From Agrobacterium fabrum str. C58 (GTDB taxonomy: Bacteria > Pseudomonadota > Alphaproteobacteria > Rhizobiales > Rhizobiaceae), in the NCBI RefSeq assembly GCF_000092025.1, contig NC_003062.2, positions 1,176,001 to 1,240,000 on the forward strand: a stretch of DNA of 64,000 nt, given 5' to 3'. This document shows, one piece after another, positions 24,273 to 32,764 of this stretch (positions within the stretch are counted from its first letter, which is position 1; every line of letters starts with the position of its first letter). The translations under genes and the position numbers were made by a program. Below the pieces are notes generated by a model. It did no database searches. It was not told the DNA's origin and worked only from the letters and a program-made list of their open reading frames with translations.

Positions 24273-24330
24273 TGACGTTTTCTTGCTCCGGACATTAAGA
24301 TTCCGTTGTTTGCTTCGGCCTATCGTTTCT

Positions 24331-24430
24331 AGAGCATTTCCAGCAAAAGTGTACTCGGTTTTGCGTCCGGAAATGCGCAGAACAAAGAGTTAGAGCAATT
24401 CCGGTGAACCGCGTTCACAGCAATTGCTCT
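24331..24430. repeat. Rhizobial intergenic palindromic element
   Basis: Two nested hairpins lie side by side. The first pairs GCATTTCC (24334-24341) with GGAAATGC (24369-24376) and inside it GCAAAA with TTTTGC. The second pairs AGAGCAATT (24392-24400) with AATTGCTCT (24422-24430) and inside it GTGAAC with GTTCAC. This style matches dispersed mosaic elements in Rhizobiaceae genomes. No coding role. Confidence 0.65.
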
Positions 24431-24483
24431 AGAGGGCGTGGAGTCGCGTCAATCAACCAGCGCGATATGGATCGATAGGGCGT

Positions 24484-25755
24484 GTGCCGATGCAATGGGC
24501 AAATCTGGCCCTCTTTCTGACGGAGGCCATCGTCTATTTTTCGGTAATGACGGCATTCCTTCATTACCGGCATATTCTCGGCATCGGTGTTTTTCTCACC
24601 GCGCTGGGCGTCATGCATTTCCTTGAAACCTATCTGGCCGCCGTTTTTTACGTGCAGCTGCCCTTTGGCGTGGCATCGCCCGGCTCCTCGATCCTTTTTG
24701 CCGGCAAGCTGATGATGATCCTCATGCTCTATATGCGCGAGGATGCCGCCGTGGTGCGACAGCCGATATACGGCCTGTTTCTCGGCAATATATTGACCGT
24801 CATCATGGCGCAGATCATCCGTTTTCACCAAACGGTGGCGATCGTTCCCGGCCAGTCGGTCAGTACCGGCTTTCTCGATGAGATGGGCATCCTGATGGTC
24901 TGGGGAACCAGCCTTCTCTACATCGACGCCATCGCCATCATCCTGTTTTACGAGAAGCTCGGGCGTTATCTGCAGCGCCATATCGTGCTGCGCTTCGCGA
25001 TCTGCGGCGTCGTTATCCTGAGCTTCGATCAGGCGGGTTTTTATGGGGCGTTGCGGTTGTTGTTCAACGCACCTGTTGATGTCTTTTACGATGGCTGGAA
25101 GGCGAAGATGGCGGCGGTCGGCATCTATTCGCTGCTCTTTGCCACCTATCTCTGGCTGACAGCGGCCAAGGGCCGCTTTCTGACACGGCGCAGCGTTGCC
25201 GATGTCTTCAACGACTTGACCTTCCGGGAACGCTATGAGGAGCTTTTGTCCCGCTCGGGACGCGATATGCTGACCGGCGTATCGGACCGCGCCCGCATGG
25301 AACTTGATGCGCCCTCCCTCGTCGTGGAGTGCCTGGAGAAGCGGCGGCCGGTCAGCGTGCTGATCGTCGATATCGACCATTTCAAGACCGTCAATGACAC
25401 GTTCGGGCACCTGCAGGGCGATGAGATCTTGCGGGAATTCGCCGCCGTACTGAAACGCGCCGTGCAGCCGCTGGGACATCTTTACCGTTTCGGCGGCGAG
25501 GAATTCGTCGCGCTCCTGCCGGCGATGACGCATGAAACAGCGCTTGCATTTTCGGCCAGTCTCCGGGTGGCGGTCCTCGCGGAGCTGCAACGGCCGGACG
25601 GTTCGCCGCTGACTGTCAGTATCGGCGTCGCTACCGCCTTCGAGGATGGGCAGCTTTTCCGCGCGCTTTTATCGGAGGCCGATGCGTGGCTCTACGCGGC
25701 AAAAAATAACGGCCGGGACCAGGTCCACGGCCGTCATGGCATGTGGGTCGGCTGA
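24484..25755 (+). CDS. Membrane diguanylate cyclase (GGDEF)
   Basis: A 423-residue enzyme predicted to make cyclic di-GMP. Residues 1-235 hold about seven hydrophobic helices, a membrane sensor region. The GGDEF domain has the active loop FGGEEF at about residue 337 and the metal site VDIDHFKTVNDTFGH. The RxxD inhibitory site before the loop is absent (PLGH at that place), so product inhibition may be lost. Start GTG 24484 or ATG 24490. Confidence 0.9.
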   Translation: MPMQWANLALFLTEAIVYFSVMTAFLHYRHILGIGVFLTALGVMHFLETYLAAVFYVQLPFGVASPGSSILFAGKLMMILMLYMREDAAVVRQPIYGLFLGNILTVIMAQIIRFHQTVAIVPGQSVSTGFLDEMGILMVWGTSLLYIDAIAIILFYEKLGRYLQRHIVLRFAICGVVILSFDQAGFYGALRLLFNAPVDVFYDGWKAKMAAVGIYSLLFATYLWLTAAKGRFLTRRSVADVFNDLTFRERYEELLSRSGRDMLTGVSDRARMELDAPSLVVECLEKRRPVSVLIVDIDHFKTVNDTFGHLQGDEILREFAAVLKRAVQPLGHLYRFGGEEFVALLPAMTHETALAFSASLRVAVLAELQRPDGSPLTVSIGVATAFEDGQLFRALLSEADAWLYAAKNNGRDQVHGRHGMWVG

Positions 25756-25794
25756 TGCCGGCGATAGCCCGCATCAGCCTTCATTCAACGGGAA

Positions 25795-26412
25795 TCAGGC
25801 GGCCTGCGCTAGTTCTTCGACCTTGGCTTCGGCAGCAGCAACGGCCTTTTCGACGGCTTCCGGGCCGAACGCCAGGCCTTCGACATAGATAACTTCCACG
25901 TCAGTCATGCCCATGAAGCCAAGAACGGTCTTGAGGTAGGGAACGGCGTGGTTCATCGAAACGGCCGGGCCTTCGGAATAAACGCCGGCGGCGGCCAGCA
26001 CGATATAGACCTTCTTGCCGGTGGCGAGGCCAACCGGGCCGGTTTCGGTGTATTTGAAGGTCTGGCCGGCGCGGGCGACGTTGTCGATCCATGACTTCAG
26101 GCCGGAATAGATGTTGAAGTTGATGAGGCCGGTGCCGATGACGACAGTGTCGGCGGCCAGAAGCTCGGTGACGAGCTTGTCGGAGTAATCGGCAGCAACC
26201 GATTCTTCGGCCGTGCGCTGGTCGGCGGGCTTGCGGATCGCGGCGGTCTTGACGGTGTCGAGATGCGGAATCGGATCAGCGGCGAGATCGCGGTGGACAA
26301 GGGTGTTGGAAGCCGACTTGGCCTTCAGCTTGCCAGCCAGTTCACCGGCGAACTTGTTCGAAACGGACTCGTCGCCGCGCGGGCTGGAGGTGATGAGCAG
26401 AATGTTGGACAT
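25795..26412 (-). CDS. azoR: FMN-dependent NADH-azoreductase
   Basis: A 205-residue flavodoxin-fold quinone/azo reductase. N-terminal FMN phosphate loop SNILLITSSPRGDESVSNKF, GLINFNIYSGLKSWIDNV and the flavin contact AAAGVYSEGPA. Divergent from the LysR gene 150 bp away, which probably controls it. A much longer open frame through this region (to 27156) is an artefact of antisense reading. Confidence 0.9.
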   Translation of the reverse strand: MSNILLITSSPRGDESVSNKFAGELAGKLKAKSASNTLVHRDLAADPIPHLDTVKTAAIRKPADQRTAEESVAADYSDKLVTELLAADTVVIGTGLINFNIYSGLKSWIDNVARAGQTFKYTETGPVGLATGKKVYIVLAAAGVYSEGPAVSMNHAVPYLKTVLGFMGMTDVEVIYVEGLAFGPEAVEKAVAAAEAKVEELAQAA

Positions 26413-26562
26413 GGTCTTTTCCTTGCTTATGCGATGAATTGACGGGCGCCTTGGGAGGGCGGGAGAGCACGATGCCCTGCCTTTGCGCTCTATATGAAAA
26501 ATTACTGCCATCAAGAAAACCGTGATAATGTGGAAGCAATCTATCGATGAAATGGATGGCAC

Positions 26563-27531
26563 ATGGACGCGAACCCGACGCTCGATCAATTGCAGGTGTT
26601 TTTGACGGTTGCCGAGACCGGAAGTTTTTCTGCCGCCGCACGAGCGCTCAATCGCGCTCAGTCGGTTGTCAGCTACACCATCGCCAATCTTGAGGCACAG
26701 CTTGAGGTGGTTCTGTTCGAACGCAATGGCGTGCGCCAGCCCAAGCTGACCGATGAGGGCCGCGCCATGCTGGAGGATGCAAGGCGCATCGTTGCCGGTT
26801 TGCAGGAAATGCGCGCCCGTGCCAAGGGGCTGAAGCAGGGCCTTGAAGCGGAGCTTTCCGTCGCCATCAGCACCATGGTGCCGGCTGAGGCAGTCGTCGC
26901 CGTGTTGCGGGATTTTCGCGAACAGTTCCCCACCGTCACGCTCAGCCTCAATGTCGGCGAGCTGGGCATGGTCATGGATATGGTGCTTTCCCGAAAGGCC
27001 GGCATCGGCATCGGCGGGGCGGTGTTGCGCCAGGACGATGACCTCGTCATGGAAAAGGTTGGCCATTCCTTCATGTTGCCGGTGGTTGCGGCCGATCACC
27101 CGCTGGCGCAGATCGAGCGGCCGCTGGTTCTCGCTGACGTGCGCGAGGAGGTTCAACTCGTGGTGACGGATGCCTCCGGCCTGACCAAGGGACGGGATTT
27201 CAACGTGCTGTCCTACAAGACATGGCGCGTCAGCGACATCGCCACCAAATACCAGCTCATCAAGGGTGGCCTCGGCTGGGGCGGTCTGCCTGCCTCGATC
27301 GTGCGGAATGATCTCACCAATGGCAGCCTGAAGGCGCTTGAACTAGAAGCCTATGAGCAGGGCGAATATCCGCTCTTCACGCTGCGGCGCGTCGATTCAC
27401 CGGCTGGACCCGCCGGCCAGTGGCTCGCGCAAGCCTTCCAAGAGCGCCTGTCGGCTTGCCCGAACCACAAGGATTTCAACGGGATGCTGGAGGCGAGCAA
27501 GCAGAGGACAATGGCTGTCGCCGCGGAGTGA
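26563..27531 (+). CDS. LysR-family transcriptional regulator
   Basis: A 322-residue regulator. N-terminal LysR helix-turn-helix LDQLQVFLTVAETGSFSAAA then RALNRAQSVVSYTIANLE; C-terminal effector domain with the usual LADVREEVQLVVTD region. It is divergent from azoR, the standard arrangement for a LysR protein and its target, so quinone or azo stress sensing is likely. The ligand is unknown. Confidence 0.88.
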   Translation: MDANPTLDQLQVFLTVAETGSFSAAARALNRAQSVVSYTIANLEAQLEVVLFERNGVRQPKLTDEGRAMLEDARRIVAGLQEMRARAKGLKQGLEAELSVAISTMVPAEAVVAVLRDFREQFPTVTLSLNVGELGMVMDMVLSRKAGIGIGGAVLRQDDDLVMEKVGHSFMLPVVAADHPLAQIERPLVLADVREEVQLVVTDASGLTKGRDFNVLSYKTWRVSDIATKYQLIKGGLGWGGLPASIVRNDLTNGSLKALELEAYEQGEYPLFTLRRVDSPAGPAGQWLAQAFQERLSACPNHKDFNGMLEASKQRTMAVAAE

Positions 27532-27689
27532 CATTGGCTGCAGCCACTACCGTTATATTTGGATCAAGAAGGTGCCGCTTGCTTCTCCTCCCCGGCAGGG
27601 AGATGGAACAAGCGGCGGCGTAGGGCCCTTGCCTCGGCGCGATCACCGCACGGCGATAGTCGGTCTGGCGCATCGGTTCTGAAGAAGTG

Positions 27690-27717
27690 CTCTCCCGCCG
27701 ATGTATCACCGGGAGAG
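27690..27717 (-). terminator. Hairpin after cpdB
   Basis: CTCTCCCG (27690-27697) pairs with CGGGAGAG (27710-27717), loop of 12, just past the cpdB stop at 27727. The preceding 150 bp (27532-27689) hold no supported gene. Confidence 0.5.
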
Positions 27718-27726
27718 TCGTGTTCC

Positions 27727-29715
27727 CTAGAGAACCAGACGGAACTTCGCGAAACCTTCCGCACCGTCACCAGCATCCTCGATTTTCGCGCCCTTGATTT
27801 CCGCCGCATAGTGGCGGCCTTTGGGGCCGGTCTCGAAGATTGCCGTGGTATTGGCCACCGGTGCAAAGGACCAGTTGGCATCCGCGGACGGATTGATGGT
27901 GCCCTGATCGATGATATAGCGCACGATCACGTCGCGGTTGGTATCGGGCGCTACGAAGATCACCTTGTCACCGGCGATGTCGGGGAATTTACCGCCGCCG
28001 CTCGCGCGGTAATTATTGGTGGCCACCACGAATTTCTGCTCGGGATCGATCGGCTTGCCGTTGAACTGGAGGTTCACGATGCGGTTGCTGTCGGGATTGA
28101 CCGCCTTGCCGTCCTTGTCGAATTTCGCCGGTTTGGAAATGTCGATCTGATAGGTGACGCCGTCGATCACATCGAAATTATAGGACGGGAAGTCGGCGTT
28201 GAGCAACGGCGCGTCCTTGGCACCGGCCTCTACCGTGTTGAACATGCCGGCCGACATTTCCAGCCAGTTCTTCACCTGCGCGCCGTTGATCAGCACCGCC
28301 TGCACCGTGTTGGGATAGAGATAGAGGTCGGCGACGTTCTTGATGGCGATGTCACCGGCGGGGACATCGGTATAATAATCCGCGCCGCCGCGACCGCCAG
28401 ACTTGAAGGGCGCTGCTGCGGAGAGCACCGGCAGATCCTTATATTGCCCTTCCTTCAGCATGTCCTTGATGTACCAGGTCTGGGCGTTGGAGACGATCTG
28501 CACGGACGGATCATCAGCCACCAGCGCGAAATAGGAGTAGAGCGGCGCGGACGTCTTGCCGACGGGACGGCGCACATAGGCAAGCGCTGCCTCGTGGTCA
28601 GTCTTGGCGGCGGCGAGAACCTCCGGCTTGTCAGTGAAATCGGCGACGACCTTGCGACTGTCATCGCGGTGATAGATCGGCCGGGCCTCAGAGGTGAAGT
28701 CGACGATCTTCCAACTCTTGCCATCCTTTTCGAGCAAGAGGTCGATGAGGCCCATATGCGAGCCCCAGAAACCGGCCATGACCGCCGGCTTGCCCATCAG
28801 CGTGCCCTTGACCGCATCGGCACCCTCGATGCCGTCCCAGGTCTTCGGACCGGGAAAGACAAGATGCTGGTGGCCGGTGAAGATGGCATCGATGCCTTCA
28901 ACGGCGGCCAGATAAAGCGAGGCGTTTTCCATGCGCTCCGTCTGGCCCTTGCCGTCGATGCCGGAATGGGAAAGGGCGATGATGATATCGGCGCCTTCTT
29001 CCTTCATGACAGGCACCCAGGCTTTCGCCGCCTCGACGATGTCGCGCGTCTGGGCCTTGCCCTCGAGGTTCTTGGAATCCCACATCATGATCTGCGGCGG
29101 CACGAAGCCAATGATGCCGACCTTGACCGGGCTCGTCACGCCGCCGCCATCGCGGATCTGCTTTTCCAGAATGACATAGGGCTTGAAGAACAGCTCGTCG
29201 TTTTTTGGATCGGAAGCGAGCTGGCCCTTGGTGAGGTTGGCGCAGACATAGGGGAAACCGGCGCCCGCCAGCGTGTTCGACATATAGTCGAGACCGTAAT
29301 TGAATTCGTGGTTGCCAAGCGTGCCGCAATCATAGCCCAGCACGTTCATGGCGTTGATGACCGGATGCTTGTCGCCGGCCTTCATGCCGCGCTCATAGGC
29401 GATATAGTCGCCGAGCGGGTTGCCCTGCAGAAAGTCGCCATTATCCACCAGCATCGAGTTTCCGGCCTCGGCGCGGATCTTGTCGATGATCGAGGCGGTG
29501 CGCGAAAGTCCCATCGTGTCGTTCGGCTTGTCGGCGTAATAATCATAGGGAAAGACGTGAACATGGATGTCAGTCGTTTCCATGATGCGCAGATGCGCCT
29601 GATTGGCCGCTGCGCGTGCGGCAAAGGGATGCAGCAACACCAGTGCCGAAGAGGCCGCAATGCCGCCGAGAAGCGAACGGCGGGTGATGGGGTGGAGAGC
29701 GAGAAGCGACGACAT
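27727..29715 (-). CDS. cpdB: 2',3'-cyclic-nucleotide 2'-phosphodiesterase / 3'-nucleotidase
   Basis: A 662-residue periplasmic enzyme that releases phosphate from 2',3'-cyclic nucleotides and 3'-nucleotides. A twin-arginine type signal (TRRSLLGGIAASSALVLLHP) starts the protein. The metallophosphatase motifs RIMETTDIHVH, VDNGDFLQGNPLGDY, GTLGNHEFNYG and FTGHQH follow, then the 5'-nucleotidase C-terminal domain. A Pho-box-like site lies 80 bp upstream, which fits phosphate-starvation control. Confidence 0.93.
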   Translation of the reverse strand: MSSLLALHPITRRSLLGGIAASSALVLLHPFAARAAANQAHLRIMETTDIHVHVFPYDYYADKPNDTMGLSRTASIIDKIRAEAGNSMLVDNGDFLQGNPLGDYIAYERGMKAGDKHPVINAMNVLGYDCGTLGNHEFNYGLDYMSNTLAGAGFPYVCANLTKGQLASDPKNDELFFKPYVILEKQIRDGGGVTSPVKVGIIGFVPPQIMMWDSKNLEGKAQTRDIVEAAKAWVPVMKEEGADIIIALSHSGIDGKGQTERMENASLYLAAVEGIDAIFTGHQHLVFPGPKTWDGIEGADAVKGTLMGKPAVMAGFWGSHMGLIDLLLEKDGKSWKIVDFTSEARPIYHRDDSRKVVADFTDKPEVLAAAKTDHEAALAYVRRPVGKTSAPLYSYFALVADDPSVQIVSNAQTWYIKDMLKEGQYKDLPVLSAAAPFKSGGRGGADYYTDVPAGDIAIKNVADLYLYPNTVQAVLINGAQVKNWLEMSAGMFNTVEAGAKDAPLLNADFPSYNFDVIDGVTYQIDISKPAKFDKDGKAVNPDSNRIVNLQFNGKPIDPEQKFVVATNNYRASGGGKFPDIAGDKVIFVAPDTNRDVIVRYIIDQGTINPSADANWSFAPVANTTAIFETGPKGRHYAAEIKGAKIEDAGDGAEGFAKFRLVL

Positions 29716-29793
29716 GGGAACTCCTTCGGATGAAGCTTGCTCTGTCAGGAAAACGACAGGGTAGAAGCAATCGCCGAGGAGTCCATCACCAAA

Positions 29794-29811
29794 ATGACAA
29801 GCCCGTGACAG
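29794..29811 (-). promoter_or_regulatory. Putative Pho box upstream of cpdB
   Basis: On the minus strand CTGTCAC-GGGC-TTGTCAT shows the two 7-bp repeats with a 4-bp spacer of PhoB sites (consensus CTGTCAT twice), 6 of 7 matches each. It is about 80 bp upstream of the cpdB start; a weaker second pair (CTGTCGT..CTGACAG) is nearer to the gene. Confidence 0.6.
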
Positions 29812-29898
29812 TCGGGCCTGTTTTCAACCGTTTGATAAATTTTTTGTCAGGGAAGCGCGACGGACATGTCGGCGCATTCTGGTTTCGGCACCAAGCGA

Positions 29899-30234
29899 TC
29901 AGCGGGCGAGGGTCGGTTTCACTTCTTCGTGGAAGAAGCGGAAATAGGAGGTGAGTTGCGCCAGCGTGTTGGTGGAAAGCTTCAGCTGCAGGCCGAGGCG
30001 GTTCTGGTGCTGCCACTGCACCACACCCTCGATGAAGCCCAGATCGTCGCTCTGCACCTTGACCCGGCTGCCCTTGGCGGCGGCGAAAGGTCCGTCCAGT
30101 TCGAGAGCCATGCCGGTGGCGGAAAGATCAACCACACGGCCGCGGGTGGACTGGCTGAAATAAAACACCGTCGCGAAGATCCTCGTCTTGCTGCGGGCTG
30201 CACTGCGGGTCGCCATATTGAGGTTGTTTGTCAT
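29899..30234 (-). CDS. PilZ-domain protein
   Basis: A protein of about 111 residues. The c-di-GMP binding pattern of PilZ is recognisable: RSKTR near residue 15 and DLSATGMAL about 20 residues later (RxxxR and D/NxSxxG). It could read the signal made by GGDEF proteins such as the one at 24484. The start was placed at ATG 30234 rather than the TTG four codons earlier; ATG 30216 is also possible. Confidence 0.75.
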   Translation of the reverse strand: MTNNLNMATRSAARSKTRIFATVFYFSQSTRGRVVDLSATGMALELDGPFAAAKGSRVKVQSDDLGFIEGVVQWQHQNRLGLQLKLSTNTLAQLTSYFRFFHEEVKPTLAR

Positions 30235-30333
30235 GTTGCTGCTCAAATCAATTTGTTTCCGATACCATGCATCATGCTGCGGAAAGCTTGAGAGCCATTT
30301 AGTTCTTCAGTTAAAATTGCAGGTAATTGCCGA

Positions 30334-30801
30334 TTATGCTGTATCGATACGGCACTGATAGCAATTGTTGCGGGCGGAGCGCACATGTACATAAGCGACA
30401 TCCGCACGCTCAAGAAGATGCCGCGCCCGCGACACGATCTCACCCGTCGCAGTCACCGCGCCGGTGCCGTAGACGATGCGGTCGTCGGCTCCATATCCGC
30501 GCACGATATAATTCGGGCTGTCCAGCATCGGCGGAACGGCCGCCGTCTGCGGATAACGCTTACATGCTTGCACATGCAGAAAGACCGGCCCGGTTTCCGC
30601 ATAGGGTTGAAGCGAGGGAAAGGGCCGGTAGGCGAGGATCAGCATCGCTTCGCCTTCACCGATCTGCGACAGGCAGTGGCGGCAGGGCATGCCGCCCGGC
30701 GAAACGGCCTTTTCCGGCATGAGGCCATAGGCGTCGGGAGCACCCGCCCGGAAGGCCTCAGCTTCCTTAGCCGGCATTGCAGTGAAGACGAGATCGGTCA
30801 T
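30334..30801 (-). CDS. DUF1203 protein
   Basis: A 155-residue soluble protein with the DUF1203 pattern CRHCLSQIGEGEAMLILAYR, HVQACKRY and NYIVRGYGADDRIVYGTGAV. Several Cys and His residues (CRHC, CYQC) may bind metal. No reaction is known for the family. Confidence 0.75.
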   Translation of the reverse strand: MTDLVFTAMPAKEAEAFRAGAPDAYGLMPEKAVSPGGMPCRHCLSQIGEGEAMLILAYRPFPSLQPYAETGPVFLHVQACKRYPQTAAVPPMLDSPNYIVRGYGADDRIVYGTGAVTATGEIVSRARHLLERADVAYVHVRSARNNCYQCRIDTA

Positions 30802-30964
30802 GGCGGGGCCTCTTGGATTGGGATCGGCGTTGCTTGTTTGCAGCTATGATCCCGAAATGGAGCACTATCCACCCGATTCTTGACAAGTGATGCAACCAGC
30901 CCATTGCGTGACTCGTTAGCTTCGGGAATCAGTGGCGCTCCTCGTTTCCGGAAGGTCTGATTTT

Positions 30965-31849
30965 ATGTTGCGTCGTTTTCTGGCCGCCGTTCCGCTGGCT
31001 TTCGTTTCATTGACGCTTCCGATCGAGGCGGGCGCGCAGGTTGCCTCCGGTCTTGATGGCCTCTCAGACGATCAACTGCAGCAGTCGGTCAATTTCGTCA
31101 TCGGCAACGCGATCTTCTCGCTCTATCATGAGGGTGCGCGCATGCTGATTTCGGATTTCGGGACGGCGGAGACCGCAAGCGTCCAGTCGCCGGCCGATCA
31201 GCTGGCCGGCACGCTGATTCTCCAGGCGAACGAGGAATGGCTCGATACCGCACTCGTCAATGCCACCGACAGCTGGTATCTGGCGCGCGAGGCGGAGACC
31301 TTGCCCGAGCATGAGGCCCCCGTTTTTTCCGCGCTGGTGCCGGACAGGAGCCGGGATCGCAACATGGCCTGCCTGATGGTGGGCCGCGACAAGGACGGTT
31401 ATGGCGATCTGGCCGCGATGATGGGGCTTCCCAATACCGAATTCGACAAATGTGTTGCTTCCTATCCGGGTGTAGCCTCGGCCTGGGAGAATTTCCTCGC
31501 GCCTCACCGCAGCCAGACACCCTCGAAATTTTCCGTCAGCTACGTGCCGCCGCGCGATCCGGAACTCGAGCCTTATGCCATCATGGTCAAGGAATCGAAG
31601 GTTCTCGATCTCATCAGCCGAAGTTTCAGTGGTTATGGCCTGAAGGGCGACGTCAAGCTGACGGCCAAGTCCTGCGGCCGTCCCGATGTCTACTGGTCGG
31701 CCGAAAAGCGCGAAATCACCTATTGCTACGAGCTTGGTAAATTCCAGGCGGAGCTGATCGCCGATCATCTCCTGAACAGCGTCACGGAAGACAAGGGCGC
31801 GGCCGGCGGGCAGATCCCCACGGCCGTCAATCTGGAACGCGAAATCTGA
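30965..31849 (+). CDS. DUF4344-like exported protein with degenerate metalloprotease motif
   Basis: A 294-residue protein with a signal peptide (MLRRFLAAVPLAFVSLTLPI then EAGAQ). The fold resembles DUF4344 putative metallopeptidases: NAIFSLYHEGARMLISDFG stands where relatives have a helix with HELGH, followed by a PADQLA segment and a C-terminal ITYCYELGKFQAEL. Here HExxH has become HEGAR, so the second zinc ligand is missing and catalysis is doubtful. ATG 30965 was chosen over an upstream start because of the signal peptide and GGAAGG. Confidence 0.65.
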   Translation: MLRRFLAAVPLAFVSLTLPIEAGAQVASGLDGLSDDQLQQSVNFVIGNAIFSLYHEGARMLISDFGTAETASVQSPADQLAGTLILQANEEWLDTALVNATDSWYLAREAETLPEHEAPVFSALVPDRSRDRNMACLMVGRDKDGYGDLAAMMGLPNTEFDKCVASYPGVASAWENFLAPHRSQTPSKFSVSYVPPRDPELEPYAIMVKESKVLDLISRSFSGYGLKGDVKLTAKSCGRPDVYWSAEKREITYCYELGKFQAELIADHLLNSVTEDKGAAGGQIPTAVNLEREI

Positions 31850-31900
31850 GGCTGGTTGCCGAACGCTGGTGAGCTGGCCTCCCTGATGGAGGAGAATGCC

Positions 31901-32545
31901 ATGCCGAAGGTCGTCGTTCGCAATTTCGCCATTTCGCTTGACGGATATGGCGCAGGACCGGACCAGAGCCTGCAGAACCCCTTGGGCGTTAAGGGCGAAG
32001 AGCTGCATCAATGGGCCTTCAAGACACGCACCTTCCACCGCATGTTCGGCAAGGAGGGTGGCTCGACCGGGACGGACGAGAATTTTTCCGAAAAGAGCTT
32101 CGAGAATATCGGCGCCTGGGTCCTAGGCCGTAACATGTTCGGTCCCGTGCGTGGTGCATGGCCGGATGAAAGCTGGAAGGGCTGGTGGGGCGAGGAGCCG
32201 CCTTATCATGTCCCGGTCTTCGTCCTGACCCACCATGCGCGCCCTTCCTTCACCATGAAGGGCGGCACCGAATTCCATTTCGTCACCGATGGCATCGAGG
32301 CAGCGCTCGATCGGGCGCTAACAGCTGCGAATGGCAAGGATGTCCGCATCGGCGGCGGCGTCTCGACCATCCGGCAATATATGGCGGCGGGCATGATCGA
32401 TGAGTTGCATCTGGCGCTTGCACCGGTGTTTCTCGGCAAGGGAGAGCAGCTTTTCGAAGGGCTGGATTTGCCAGCACTTGGTTATCGCTGCACGGGAACG
32501 GTGGCGGGCGAGGGCGCAACGCATCTGATTATCGAGAAGGTTTGA
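31901..32545 (+). CDS. Dihydrofolate reductase-like (RibD C-terminal) protein
   Basis: A 214-residue protein of the RibD C-terminal/DHFR-like group (NFAISLDGYGAG..., GAWVLGRNMFGPVRGAW, RIGGGVSTIRQYMAAGMIDE, LAPVFLGKGEQLF). Members reduce pterin- or flavin-like substrates with NADPH, or have unknown targets. The start ATG 31901 has GGAGGAG six bases upstream. Confidence 0.85.
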   Translation: MPKVVVRNFAISLDGYGAGPDQSLQNPLGVKGEELHQWAFKTRTFHRMFGKEGGSTGTDENFSEKSFENIGAWVLGRNMFGPVRGAWPDESWKGWWGEEPPYHVPVFVLTHHARPSFTMKGGTEFHFVTDGIEAALDRALTAANGKDVRIGGGVSTIRQYMAAGMIDELHLALAPVFLGKGEQLFEGLDLPALGYRCTGTVAGEGATHLIIEKV

Positions 32546-32584
32546 TTGCTGCTCATAGGCTTTACGTGCTGAGGTTTCCCTCCA

Positions 32585-32702
32585 CCCTCATTCCTGTGCT
32601 TGTCACAGGAATCCAGCGGACGCGCGTCTGCGCGACGAGAGAGTCTTTTCAGCCCAAGGACTTGGGCTGACTGGATTACTGTGACGAGCACAGGAATGAG
32701 GG
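32585..32702. repeat. Rhizobial long palindromic repeat
   Basis: CCCTCATTCCTGTGCTTGTC at the left end is mirrored by the right end (32671-32702, ...GAGCACAGGAATGAGGG), with ATCCAGC / GCTGGAT style inner arms and a further hairpin CAGCCCAAG-GAC-CTTGGGCTG inside. It lies between two converging genes. The type resembles dispersed repeats of Rhizobium and Agrobacterium. Confidence 0.65.
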
Positions 32703-32764
32703 AGTGGGGTCGGGCGCACCCTAATTGAGAGCGGTATATGCGGCAGGCTGGGAGAGCCACACCC

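Noticed and set aside
24415..25590. A 391-codon minus-strand open frame
   Set aside because: Antisense to the diguanylate cyclase, whose GGEEF domain is clear.
25795..27156. A 453-codon open frame on the minus strand
   Set aside because: Only its last 205 codons are a gene (azoreductase). The rest is antisense to the LysR gene, which has clear domains.
27559..29733. A 724-codon plus-strand open frame
   Set aside because: It is antisense to cpdB, which has full family motifs and a signal peptide; the plus-strand product is His/Gly/Arg-rich with no motif, typical of a high-GC shadow.
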